A stretch of 60,701 nt of DNA, from positions 1-60,701 of the forward strand of contig DGHK01000049.1 in NCBI GenBank assembly GCA_002392655.1. The letters run 5' to 3'. The notes under the pieces are model-generated. The model saw nothing but the letters and a program-made list of their open reading frames with translations, did no database searches and was not told the DNA's origin. Positions 53,202 to 60,701 of this stretch are shown one piece after another (the stretch's first letter is position 1; every line of letters begins with the position of its first letter). The position numbers and the translations under genes were made by a program. The DNA is from Lachnospiraceae bacterium UBA3850. GTDB lineage: Bacteria; Bacillota; Clostridia; Lachnospirales; Lachnospiraceae.

Positions 53202-53530
53202 AAACTGTCATACTTCTCCGACTTCCCCTTTGCCTTCTCCACCGGATACTTTTCGTCGTTAATCTTAATCTTTTCCTGAACTATCTCATCAATATCCAGC
53301 CCACATGCATCAGCCATAAGGACGCAATAGTTGAGAACATCCGCGAGTTCTTCTTTTATCTTATCCGTCCGACCTTCATCGGAAGTATCAGCTCCGCTCC
53401 ACTGAAACACTTCCAGAAGCTCGGCAGCTTCCAAACTAATCGAAATTGCCAAGTCCTTCGGATTATGGTATTGCTTCCAATCCCTGTCATCTCTGAATTT
53501 TAATATTCGCTTTATCGTTTCTTCTTTCAT
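53198..53530 (-). CDS. MazG-like nucleotide pyrophosphohydrolase
   Basis: 110 residues. The all-alpha NTP-PPase signature is present: LAISISLEAAELLEVFQW has the E..E pair, and KEELADVLNYCVLMADACG has the second E..D. These bind magnesium and cleave NTPs or damaged nucleotides to NMP and pyrophosphate. It is a short single-domain form, as in RS21-C6/MazG-like proteins. The gene is 1 bp downstream of the GIY-YIG/DUF2075 helicase and overlaps the ParB-like gene. Phage-defence modules sometimes include such enzymes to alter the nucleotide pool. Confidence 0.86.
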   Translation of the reverse strand: MKEETIKRILKFRDDRDWKQYHNPKDLAISISLEAAELLEVFQWSGADTSDEGRTDKIKEELADVLNYCVLMADACGLDIDEIVQEKIKINDEKYPVEKAKGKSEKYDSL

Positions 53531-53531
53531 T

Positions 53532-55190
53532 TCAGTCCACTACCTCTATATACTCGCTCAAATATTTTCGAAGTGCATCGTCACATACATATAAATGCGT
53601 TCCCCTGATTCCCCTTGTCAGCAGAACATAATATACATTCTTTATATATGACAACAATTCTTCTTTTGATGCAGTTCTCTTTCCATTCTTATCAAAATAA
53701 TTTTCAGGTCTGATTATTATTTTTCCTGTTGATTCATCATAGCCTATGTCATTCCCGAGAATAACAAATGCATAGTTCAGATCATATCCTTGTATCGAAT
53801 GTATACACCCCACTTCATCGATGGCTTCATCAGTCAGAACCCATCCTTCTGTACAGTGATTCCACATTCTCTTAACACCTTGTATTTCTATGTCTCTTTT
53901 AGAATGATCATTTTTACTTATCCACTCCCAAGCATAGCCTGCAATCATTCGAGACAAACTATATTTCGATTCCTTCTCATACATTTCCTTTTCAAACTCT
54001 GAAAAGTTAGTGTGAAGCTTTAACTCATAGTTTTCTGACTGATACTTCTTATTGCAATTTGCATTCAGCATATTAATCACAAATGCTATATAATCATTAC
54101 CACCCTTCACCCGCATTTGCGTAAACAATTTATAGTATTCAACCACTCTGTTTAGAGTTGGATTATCCATCTTGATTTTGAATCTGTCTTCATCTATTCC
54201 GGACGGACCCACTACCTGAAGTTCATCATAAAACAGAACTGCACAGTCGGATTGTTTTAAAATCCAGTCAAGCTCATCCGATTCCGTCGTAAGCCCAAGT
54301 TTCTCGCAATTCTTTTTGAATGTTCCCATATATGAGATATTCTTATACTGGTGAAGCCTATGTACCTCGTCTACTAAAAGGATATCGTACCTTTTCTTGG
54401 TAACATCGGACGGCGATAAAACCTGTGATGGAGATAAACCATAGATACTTTTGAAGATTCCCTTCATCGTTTTTCTCAGTGATGTTTGCGGAACAACGAA
54501 GCCTATATTCTTGTCAGCGTATTCCACGCTATCTGACAGATATTTCATAAGGTATACTGCCACTATCGTTTTTCCACTTCCCGGCATTCCATTTACAACT
54601 ATCTGATCAACATTTCCTTCTTTTATTTTTGCAAGAATTCTCTCAACTGCTTCACGTTGATCATCATTAAGTTCTTTATAAGGAGAATACTTAAACAAAT
54701 CTGAATTCTCCAATTCTTCCAAAGAATGCTTCACAAGTTTTTCCTTCTGAAGCTTTCTCCAAAGCTTTTCGAACTTCTCATCGTATTCCTTTTTCTGATA
54801 ATACTGCTTGTCCGCCAGACCGGAATTCTTATTCGTAACCGTAAAGAGTTTATCTGCAACTATGTACTGAATCAATTTTGATTCATAATCAAAAGTCACA
54901 GACTGATTAAATATCTTTGAATAGATAAAGTGTACCTTTTCAAACATCTTCTTTTCTTCATTTGAAGCGTGCTGAGTCATCCTGGTTTTAACATGATTCG
55001 ACTCTCCAACATACGCCTCCTTGCCATTCTCAAGTATGTATAGCATCGGCCAGTTGTCCAGGTACTCTTCATCGCTGTATATGTTATTTTTGAAATCACC
55101 GTTTATTATTTTAAACATGATATGCTCCATTTGGTAAGCGTCCAAATCAGCTTTTTTGCAAGTGAATTTGGAATCATTCGATATTTCCAC
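53532..55190 (-). CDS. GIY-YIG nuclease domain fused to a DUF2075 (Schlafen-like) helicase
   Basis: 552 residues. Residues about 48-80 form a GIY-YIG-type nuclease core (PMLYILENGKEAYVGESNHV, then KTRMTQH). A linker follows. The P-loop NTPase is a superfamily 1-like DUF2075 domain: Walker A VVNGMPGSGKTIVAV (about 198-212), Walker B DILLVDEVHRLHQYK, then VLFYDELQVVGPS and the final motif IQGYDLNYAFVILGNDIG with YVLLTRGIRGTHLYV. DUF2075 proteins with a nuclease domain are repeatedly associated with phage defence in my recollection. The start overlaps the end of the RecB-like gene by 17 bp. Confidence 0.83.
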   Translation of the reverse strand: MEISNDSKFTCKKADLDAYQMEHIMFKIINGDFKNNIYSDEEYLDNWPMLYILENGKEAYVGESNHVKTRMTQHASNEEKKMFEKVHFIYSKIFNQSVTFDYESKLIQYIVADKLFTVTNKNSGLADKQYYQKKEYDEKFEKLWRKLQKEKLVKHSLEELENSDLFKYSPYKELNDDQREAVERILAKIKEGNVDQIVVNGMPGSGKTIVAVYLMKYLSDSVEYADKNIGFVVPQTSLRKTMKGIFKSIYGLSPSQVLSPSDVTKKRYDILLVDEVHRLHQYKNISYMGTFKKNCEKLGLTTESDELDWILKQSDCAVLFYDELQVVGPSGIDEDRFKIKMDNPTLNRVVEYYKLFTQMRVKGGNDYIAFVINMLNANCNKKYQSENYELKLHTNFSEFEKEMYEKESKYSLSRMIAGYAWEWISKNDHSKRDIEIQGVKRMWNHCTEGWVLTDEAIDEVGCIHSIQGYDLNYAFVILGNDIGYDESTGKIIIRPENYFDKNGKRTASKEELLSYIKNVYYVLLTRGIRGTHLYVCDDALRKYLSEYIEVVD

Positions 55191-57060
55191 TATTAAATTC
55201 CCAAATCGTCTTTTTATCCACTATTGTTCCATCATCAAATTCTATGGTAATATCCCACTTAGTATTAAACTTGATAATAACCGCTCTTTTCCCATTCTTC
55301 ATAACTTTCGATTTACCTATATAATTATTATCAGTTTTACCATCTTTGTTCTTAGTTTTCTCTTTTTTTTGTATGGCATTCTTTGTTTGAACACTCTCTA
55401 CCTGTTTTTCAATTCTTTCTTTTTTAGCAGGAGCTAATTTTTTATCTAAGACATTATCATACCAACATGTCACTAATCCTTTATCATGGATACTCTGCAA
55501 TGATAATAGTTTCTCCGAAATAGTATACATGTCCATATTTTTATCAATAACAGAATTTGAAACCCTTTTATTCCTCAAAACTTTTTCTGTAGTATCCGTT
55601 GATGGCAAAAGCAACTTAGGCCTTACTATGCCCTCAATTCTTTCCGTTTTTTTATAACTATTAAGCAAACGAGGAATCTCTTTTGCAATCAAAGCCTCAA
55701 CGCTTTCATAAGTATGTCTTGAATATTTGGATTCAGCATTATATGGCACTATTTGCCCATCAAATGGATTTACAAAGATGTGATTAAAATAATCTAAATC
55801 AACAATACAACCATGAACCTTTCCAAAGTATATCGAATTTGTTATTTCCTTAATCAATTCTAATTTATTATTCGCATGCTTTCTAATAGGCTTTTTACTA
55901 TACGGCCTAAATTGTTTTATTAGATTCGAAATATAAAACAAATAATCCCAATATCCAGAAAACAGATAAATAACGTTCTCACAATAATTATCCAAGTTAT
56001 TATAATAGAATCCTAAATCTGTTTTACTCAATCGATGTTTCTGTCCGCCATTCAGAACTGATAATACCCCATTTTCCGCTAATGAAACAAACATATAATA
56101 ATTCTTTTTTTTAAGTAGAAATATTTTACTTACATATGGAAGTTTTAGATTTTTATGGACGTATTTTCTATAATCATCCAGTTTTATTTCATGAATTCCA
56201 TCCTTAAATCCATCAATACTAAATCCTCCAAATATTAATTCGACATATTCATTAAAGACATTGATATCAGTCCCATTCACATATTCCCAGTTTTCATATC
56301 CAGGCTTTACATCATATCCTATAACATCATGACTTACTTTCCACATCACCTCATCACTGATGTCAGATACATCTATCATGATTGCCTCATTTTTAAACGG
56401 ATTAAATAATCCAATTCTATTTATAGCCTCAAAAATAGGGTAACCAGAATGAATCCCCATTATATAATACATAAGAATCTGCAGGGTGTTTTTACTATCA
56501 AATCGGTTCCTTGAAACCTTCAAATCCCACAAAGTATCATTTGTTAAGTAATCTCCATCACCCGAACTTACTAATCTTGTATATCCGTCACCAAATGTAA
56601 ATCCGATTTTTTTTACCGGACCATATTCATTAAAAAAGCTTAAACATCTATTTATAAGACAAATAATCGAGTCTGCATTTATCGCATTTATATCTATTTT
56701 TTCATCGTTATCATCAAACAGTTTTTGTCTAAATGCCACATCAAAGCATACCAATCTACACGCATTTATTATTGATTTTTCATCTAGCCCTTTTATCTTT
56801 TTCAAATAGTCTTTAGCAGTTTTTTCTTTATTAGCCTCTCTCGCTCCCTCTAACGATATTTTAAACGCCTCTGTTTTGGGAAATCCAAGCAAAAATCTTG
56901 TCATATAATCCACAACAAGACCAACCGTTGATGCAACATCACTAGCTATTGCATCAACGTGATTTTCATCTTCAAAGGTTATTTTTCTAAAGTTACTAAC
57001 CGGCAAATAACCTTTCGAAGGTTGAATACAATTTTGAACTCTTTCAGTTACAGATAACAT
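55174..57060 (-). CDS. Predicted PD-(D/E)XK (RecB-like) nuclease with C-terminal DNA/RNA-binding-like tail
   Basis: A protein of about 628 residues with no family name I can give. Around residues 170-205 it has SSGDGDYLTNDTLWDLKVS and TLQILMYYIMG. An Asp, then a strand WDLK and a following Gln/Tyr helix is the RecB/Cas4 nuclease signature (D...(D/E)xK...Q..Y). A hydrophobic strand INRIGLFNPFKNEAIMIDVS follows. The middle is helix-rich. The C-terminal 50 residues (GKSKVMKNGKRAVIIKFNTK, WDITIEFDDGTIVDKKTIWE) match a short repeat used in phage and restriction proteins. It opens the operon. Start chosen: ATG 57060 with AGGACGTGG upstream; the GTG at 57069 is less likely. Confidence 0.65.
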   Translation of the reverse strand: MLSVTERVQNCIQPSKGYLPVSNFRKITFEDENHVDAIASDVASTVGLVVDYMTRFLLGFPKTEAFKISLEGAREANKEKTAKDYLKKIKGLDEKSIINACRLVCFDVAFRQKLFDDNDEKIDINAINADSIICLINRCLSFFNEYGPVKKIGFTFGDGYTRLVSSGDGDYLTNDTLWDLKVSRNRFDSKNTLQILMYYIMGIHSGYPIFEAINRIGLFNPFKNEAIMIDVSDISDEVMWKVSHDVIGYDVKPGYENWEYVNGTDINVFNEYVELIFGGFSIDGFKDGIHEIKLDDYRKYVHKNLKLPYVSKIFLLKKKNYYMFVSLAENGVLSVLNGGQKHRLSKTDLGFYYNNLDNYCENVIYLFSGYWDYLFYISNLIKQFRPYSKKPIRKHANNKLELIKEITNSIYFGKVHGCIVDLDYFNHIFVNPFDGQIVPYNAESKYSRHTYESVEALIAKEIPRLLNSYKKTERIEGIVRPKLLLPSTDTTEKVLRNKRVSNSVIDKNMDMYTISEKLLSLQSIHDKGLVTCWYDNVLDKKLAPAKKERIEKQVESVQTKNAIQKKEKTKNKDGKTDNNYIGKSKVMKNGKRAVIIKFNTKWDITIEFDDGTIVDKKTIWEFNSGNIE

Positions 57061-57140
57061 AAAAACCACGTCCTATATCGAATCAAAAACATTATTTTTC
57101 ATCGAAATCCACCTCTCTGTATTATAACATAGCAGGCATT

Positions 57141-57437
57141 CTATTTCACTTGTAACTCACATACCACGCTCCTGTCTGTTACATACTTTACCTTTGCTTT
57201 AGTCTCATCCTTGATGCGGTCATATAACCTTCCGGCACTATAACAATTTCCAAGAACTGTCTTTGTGCTGTTGGCTACGTATCCGATCTTATCAAGGCCA
57301 TCAACCACAACCTTTATTGCTTCATTGTCATACTCATTATCTGGTTCTTTTATGAGAATGACTTCGTCGCCTCTTTCTAAAAAGTCCTGTCCGTAGTAGC
57401 ATCTCATTCCCGCAATCGTAAAATAGATCTTCTTCAT
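57141..57437 (-). CDS. Small HIRAN-domain protein
   Basis: 98 residues, essentially one HIRAN domain (about 1-95). YFTIAGMRCYYGQDFLERGD, VILIKEPDNEYDNEAIKVVV and KIGYVANSTKTVLG contain the EPDN.YD..AI and GYV marks. HIRAN domains bind 3' DNA ends or stalled-fork DNA in HLTF-type proteins. As a single domain it probably recruits partners to DNA. The gene lies 80 bp upstream of the RecB-like gene on the same strand and may be the first member of that block. Its C-terminal text VVCELQVK recurs in a remnant at 58835. Confidence 0.75.
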   Translation of the reverse strand: MKKIYFTIAGMRCYYGQDFLERGDEVILIKEPDNEYDNEAIKVVVDGLDKIGYVANSTKTVLGNCYSAGRLYDRIKDETKAKVKYVTDRSVVCELQVK

Positions 57438-57516
57438 AGTTTTGTTCCTCGCTTTCTTAGTTTTGCTATGGTTTTGCTGATTCTAGTCTCTCATTTCAGC
57501 TGTCCTAAAAAGCGCA

Positions 57517-57540
57517 CAACAAAAGCACCCGTAGGTGCGA
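57517..57540 (-). terminator. Intrinsic terminator after the ADP-ribosylglycohydrolase gene
   Basis: GCACC-TACG-GGTGC on the minus strand, followed by TTTTG. It lies about 45 bp past the ADP-ribosylglycohydrolase stop and before the HIRAN gene, so the HIRAN block has its own promoter. Confidence 0.6.
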
Positions 57541-57585
57541 TTTGAATAAAATCAACGAATTCATACTCCGTATGGCACTCTCTCT

Positions 57586-58569
57586 TTAACTCGTAGCACT
57601 GTTACACATTTGCTCCAACCACTCTCTTTTCCTGAGGACTGTAAGCCACTCTTCCGGGATGGCGTCATATCCATAGTATAGGCCGGCCAGGCCGCCTGCT
57701 ATGGCTGCGATTGTATCTGTATCGTCGCCGAGGTTTACGGCCTTGATCATTGCGTCTCTATATGAATCAGCGTTTATAAGCGACCATATGGCGGCTTCGA
57801 ATGAATCAACGACGTAACCTGTGCTTCTTATCTGCTCTACGGGACGCTTGGCAAAGTCCTCGAGGTTGAGGAATGCATCGTAGTATGAAAGCTCCACGCG
57901 GGTCTCTTCCGACTTCTCGTAGAAGCTGAAGCCGGCGTCCATCCCCGTCTGAAGTCTTGTCATCAGATCACCTTTGCCGTACATTATTTCTGACACGCAA
58001 AAGAAGTACAGGCCGCAGGCGATGCACGCTCTCAGATGATTATGTGTGAGGGCGGATACGAGGTGGATGTCCTTTATTGCTTCTTCTATGGTCGCTTTCT
58101 CTTCTTTTACCTGCTTGGAGTAGTATATGCTGATTGGAAGTGTCCTCATAAGCGAGCCATTTCCATTTGCGTGTTCGCCGGTCCTGCCACAGGTGTAGAT
58201 GTCGCCGTTTTCTTTATAGTTCGTTATTCCGATGCTGCAGGTGATTCCTTCGTCTATGCATCTGTCGTTAGCGGAGAACTCATTCTCATACTGCCATCTG
58301 ACGAAGTTCTGCATGATGTCATCTGCGTCAACATGTCCGAGGCGGTTTATGCTTTCGAACATTGCTATTGTCATTGCAGTGTCATCTGACCAGGTTCCTA
58401 TCGGAGAGAAAAACAGATCACACGGGAACATCTCTGTAACAGGATCTGCTCTTAGCTCTTCTCTCGATTCAAACTGAACTGGGAGTCCGAGTGCGTCGCC
58501 TACTGCGACACCCATGATGCCGTCCAACCATACATTTCTACTGTTTTTGTTATTCTTATTATTTGTCAT
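57586..58569 (-). CDS. ADP-ribosylglycohydrolase family protein (DraG-like)
   Basis: 327 residues. The metal sites of the ARH/DraG fold are visible. IMGVAVGDALGLPVQFESRE and IGTWSDDTAMTIAMFES give the first acid cluster. GNGSLMRTLPISI is in the middle. IKAVNLGDDTDTIAAIAGGLAGLYYG is the final GDDTDT.A....G signature. These enzymes remove ADP-ribose from Arg, Ser or DNA. GGAGG precedes the ATG, and a palindrome and a structured leader lie upstream (58593-58735). With the macrodomain, PARG-like and Nudix genes it makes five ADP-ribose-linked proteins in the window. Confidence 0.9.
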   Translation of the reverse strand: MTNNKNNKNSRNVWLDGIMGVAVGDALGLPVQFESREELRADPVTEMFPCDLFFSPIGTWSDDTAMTIAMFESINRLGHVDADDIMQNFVRWQYENEFSANDRCIDEGITCSIGITNYKENGDIYTCGRTGEHANGNGSLMRTLPISIYYSKQVKEEKATIEEAIKDIHLVSALTHNHLRACIACGLYFFCVSEIMYGKGDLMTRLQTGMDAGFSFYEKSEETRVELSYYDAFLNLEDFAKRPVEQIRSTGYVVDSFEAAIWSLINADSYRDAMIKAVNLGDDTDTIAAIAGGLAGLYYGYDAIPEEWLTVLRKREWLEQMCNSATS

Positions 58570-58592
58570 AAGTCCATACCTCCTTTGTTGGA

Positions 58593-58735
58593 CTTATTAT
58601 ACATAATAAGAGTTTAAAAGAGGTCTCCGGTGGGGCGACCGGTTGCATGGGTGATCACTTGATTTTGCCGGATAAAGCAAACAGTCGCTCACCAGCGAAT
58701 AAGCATAGTAACTTAACGCCAAGGGAGCGACCAAA
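58593..58735 (-). other. Structured leader candidate upstream of the ADP-ribosylglycohydrolase
   Basis: Four inverted repeats lie in the 5' leader: GTCGCTC/GAGCGAC (58684-58690 with 58725-58731), TTTGC/GCAAA (58664-58681), CCGGT/ACCGG (58628-58642), and the palindrome CTTATTATacATAATAAG (58593-58610) just before the ribosome site. No reading frame runs through. I do not recognise a known riboswitch class. It could be a regulatory RNA leader or an unrelated hairpin cluster. Confidence 0.4.
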
Positions 58736-58834
58736 CGTCCTGATCATCTTTATATTATTACCCCGATAAATACCCCCAGAATACGTTCATATTTTACCAC
58801 AAAATGGTACATTTATAAAGGTTTCCTTATCAGT

Positions 58835-58915
58835 TTACTTAATCTGAAGCTCGCACACGGCTGAGTTCTTAAATACATACATAACCCTGCCTTTGGCATT
58901 GTCACTTTTCTTCAT
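58835..58915 (-). pseudogene. C-terminal HIRAN-protein remnant
   Basis: 26 codons, MKKSDNAKGRVMYVFKNSAV then CELQIK, ending in TAA. Its last 15 residues follow the end of the HIRAN protein at 57141 (KVKYVTDRSVVCELQVK). The ATG overlaps the TGA of the small membrane protein, so it could be translated as a peptide. The catalytic-scale HIRAN core is absent. Confidence 0.5.
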
Positions 58916-59172
58916 TTCGTTTCCTCCATGTTTTGATTGTTCAGTTTGTTTGAATTATTTTGAATATTCTGGCGATGTACCTCTTCATTCAGTCGCTGTA
59001 ATCCAAAGCCTAATGCATTGATAAGTTCATACATGTATTTATTCTTAATTCTCAGTTCTTTAATTACAAAATAGTTGAAGAGATATCCTGCTAATAATGC
59101 TAATAATAGGCTTATTGCTATTACAACAATAATTATTGGCAGCATCATAATTATTTTTTCATTTGATTCCAT
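58912..59172 (-). CDS. Small single-pass membrane protein
   Basis: 86 residues. A hydrophobic segment of about 24 residues (MMLPIIIVVIAISLLLALLA, then GYLF) starts at residue 9, followed by a charged helical cytoplasmic tail (KELRIKNKYMYELINALGFG, LNEEVHRQNIQNNSNKLNNQ). An AGGAGG lies about eight bases before the ATG. No family recognised. The tail could be a coiled coil. It sits between REP-like sequence and the HIRAN remnant. Confidence 0.55.
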   Translation of the reverse strand: MESNEKIIMMLPIIIVVIAISLLLALLAGYLFNYFVIKELRIKNKYMYELINALGFGLQRLNEEVHRQNIQNNSNKLNNQNMEETK

Positions 59173-59243
59173 TTTTATCGTCCTCCTTTTTTTGTTGGTT
59201 TTAGTATCTCATAGGGTTTGGTCCATAAATATGCCAGACCTAT

Positions 59244-59282
59244 GGTACCTGGCACCTTTTGCCAAAAAGGTACCGTGTACCA
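59244..59282. repeat. REP-like palindromic element abutting the group II intron
   Basis: GGTACCTGGCACCTTTT, then GCC, then AAAAAGGTACCGTGTACC: the arms keep GGTACC but the right arm ends in GTGTACC. It is 38 kb from the next known copy of the family in the window and is the 3' flank of the intron. Confidence 0.85.
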
Positions 59283-59284
59283 AA

Positions 59285-60701
59285 TCGAGTAGGAGGCGGT
59301 GACTAACCGCCGTCCTCTCACAGCACCGTACGTACCGTTCGGTATACGGCGCTTTCAGTAGTTGACGTGCACAGACTGATAGGCTGTGGCTAAATCGTAA
59401 AAGCCACTGTTTATCAGTCTTTCTTTTGACATAGCTCGCTTTACCGTTGTTAGATTTGAGCAGAACCAGTGTCCTCTACGGCTATTAGCTGCGATATGTG
59501 CATAGTATTCAGATATCCCCAGTTTAATAAGATTTCTCTTCTTTGTCTTGGGAAGCTTCCACTGTTTCCATATGCACATGCGTATTCTGTGATAGAGCCA
59601 TCCGTTGATGTCATCTATGTTTTTCTTCATGCTGGCAATCCCATAATAGTTAAGCCATCCTCTAGCATACACCTTGATTTTCGCAAGGCTCGGCTTAATC
59701 GACTGTACAGACCTACGGGAAGATAAGTCTTTCAGCTTGGATTTAAACTTCTTCCATGACTTCGGGTGAACTCGGACATATATGCCACTTCCGTTCCTTC
59801 CCAACGCAAAGCCAAGGAACTTAAAATTTCGGATTGCAAATACACTTACAATACGGCTCTTCTCTCTGTTAACGGTAAGTCTTAGCTTTCCTTCGAGATA
59901 CCTCGTACTGCTTTCCAAGAGCCTTTCAGATGCTCTTTTGCTTTTAGCAAGAAGCACAATGTCATCCGCATATCTCACACACGGGACTCCTCTCTTTAGA
60001 AACTCTTGGTCGAACTCGTTGAGGTAGATATTCGCAAGTAGTGGTGATAGATTACCACCTTGTGGCGAGCCTTCCTCCGTGTCGATGACCACCCCATTTT
60101 CCATTACTCCACTTTTCAGATAGCGCTTTATGAGTTGTACCACACGTTCATCCTTTACATTCTTCCGAAGAAGATTTATAAGGATTTCGTGGTTTAAGGT
60201 ATCGAAATACTTAGATAAGTCAAGCACTACAGCAAATGTGTAGCCTTGCTCTGCGTATTCTTTTACCTTTAGTATTGCGTCTTTCGCACTTCTATTAGGA
60301 CGGTAGCCGTAGCTTCCATCCACAAATAGCGGTTCATAGATTGGCATAAGCTGTTGAGCTATTGCCTGTTGAAGTGTGCGGTCTATCACTGTTGGTATGC
60401 CAAGCTTTCGCACACCACCATCTGGTTTGGGAATCTCAACTCGCCTAACTGGCGATGGAGTATACTTACCGCGATATATGCGGTCTGTTAGCTCCTGCTG
60501 ATGTTCCTTGAGATAAGGAAGTGCCTCTTCGATGGTCATATCATCTATTCCCGGCGCTCCCTTGTTTGCCTTGACTCTCTTATACGCTCTGTTAAAGTTA
60601 TCTTTATGCAGTATCGCTTCCAAAAGTTTCGGCTGTGCACTGTCTCTTTCTTTCCATATCCGATTGAATGACCTACGCGCTTTCGCATACCCTTCATGTT
60701 C
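59285..60701 (-). mobile_element. Group II intron, 3' part (runs off the right edge)
   Basis: It contains the intron-encoded reverse transcriptase and, after its stop, domain V (59323-59352): GCGCCGT pairs with ACGGTGC around a bulged ACC-GAAC-GGT hairpin, with the ACGTACGG receptor text. Domain VI follows (59285-59320, GGACGGCGGTTAGTCACCGC stem) and the conserved CTCGAT end at 59284/59285. The intron is in the minus orientation and its 3' exon begins TTTGGTACACGG, the REP-like element. Confidence 0.8.
59355..60701 (-). CDS. ltrA: Group II intron reverse transcriptase/maturase (5' end off the window)
   Basis: 448 codons visible; the frame is open to the right edge. The RT blocks are in order: NRAYKRVKANKGAPGIDDMT (block 0/1), FVDGSYGYRPNRSAKDAI, FAVVLDLSKYFDTLNHEIL (first catalytic Asp), GSPQGGNLSPLLANIYL and CVRYADDIVLL (YADD, two catalytic Asp). 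The maturase (X) region follows: RGWLNYYGIASMKKNIDDIN, then a basic end. No En (HNH) domain is present after it, so target-site cleavage would rely on other means, as in class C/D bacterial introns. It copies the intron RNA and helps splicing. Confidence 0.93.
   Translation of the reverse strand, partial: EHEGYAKARRSFNRIWKERDSAQPKLLEAILHKDNFNRAYKRVKANKGAPGIDDMTIEEALPYLKEHQQELTDRIYRGKYTPSPVRRVEIPKPDGGVRKLGIPTVIDRTLQQAIAQQLMPIYEPLFVDGSYGYRPNRSAKDAILKVKEYAEQGYTFAVVLDLSKYFDTLNHEILINLLRKNVKDERVVQLIKRYLKSGVMENGVVIDTEEGSPQGGNLSPLLANIYLNEFDQEFLKRGVPCVRYADDIVLLAKSKRASERLLESSTRYLEGKLRLTVNREKSRIVSVFAIRNFKFLGFALGRNGSGIYVRVHPKSWKKFKSKLKDLSSRRSVQSIKPSLAKIKVYARGWLNYYGIASMKKNIDDINGWLYHRIRMCIWKQWKLPKTKKRNLIKLGISEYYAHIAANSRRGHWFCSNLTTVKRAMSKERLINSGFYDLATAYQSVHVNY

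Overview
The window reads as Lachnospiraceae chromosome (Firmicutes; Butyrivibrio-like is my best guess, not proven). The grounds are an hrcA-grpE-dnaK operon under a CIRCE element, low-to-moderate GC, strong AGGAGG ribosome sites, and many protein types common in that family: a NHLM-type exporter, a DUF4317 protein, a DUF3737 protein, a TIGR02452-type protein and IIPTG-sorted pilins. Almost every gene is on the minus strand; the clear exceptions are one broken lipoprotein gene and one secreted protein near 44.4-46.1 kb.

Layout, left to right. (1) 1-5.4 kb is conserved core: the 5' end of dnaK, then grpE, hrcA (promoter and CIRCE operator readable), hemW and lepA. (2) 5.4-10.3 kb is a three-gene operon: a LURP-one-like protein and two NHLM-type ABC exporters, one of which has a C39 domain without its catalytic Cys and His. 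(3) 10.4-26.6 kb is an accessory region of mostly single small metabolic or ADP-ribose-related genes, all in the same direction. They are separated in the left half by a palindromic REP-like element built on GGTACC/GGCACC. The genes include two near-identical Nudix hydrolases, a macrodomain protein, a PARG-like protein, a nitroreductase, a vWA protein with a sigma-region-4-like tail, a DUF3737 protein, an acetyltransferase, an HNH nuclease, a methyltransferase and a DUF4143 ATPase. Two further repeat systems lie here: a 73-bp tandem array (18.55-18.83 kb) and palindromes spaced 33 bp apart (18.9 and 22.2 kb).

(4) At 26.66-26.85 kb a sigma-A promoter, a c-di-GMP-I (GEMM) riboswitch and an intrinsic terminator precede a small HTH gene. 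(5) 26.9-43.3 kb is a cell-surface and pilus locus. It holds a 1400-aa InlB-repeat protein, a 2743-aa Cna-B/DUF285 adhesin, a minor pilin, a class B sortase, a major pilin and a signal-peptidase homologue lacking the catalytic Ser/Lys. The order resembles the streptococcal sipA-fctA-srtC-fctB arrangement. (6) 43.4-47.4 kb is scarred: two truncated genes meet head to head at about 44.37 kb, followed by a secreted protein, a deformylase-like gene, a frameshifted DNA-binding fragment and an ArsC-like protein without cysteines.

(7) 47.4-57.4 kb looks like a defence island. It carries a DUF262/DUF1524 protein, a UvrD-family helicase with embedded nuclease-like, zinc-finger and RQC-like parts, and a tight four-gene operon (PD-(D/E)XK-like protein, GIY-YIG/DUF2075 helicase, MazG-like, ParB-like) preceded by a HIRAN protein. 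This block is the best candidate for an undescribed system. (8) 57.5-60.7 kb holds an ADP-ribosylglycohydrolase with a structured leader, a HIRAN remnant, a small membrane protein, and the 3' part of a group II intron whose 3' end abuts a REP-like hairpin. All family calls were made by eye from the translations; no database search was run.
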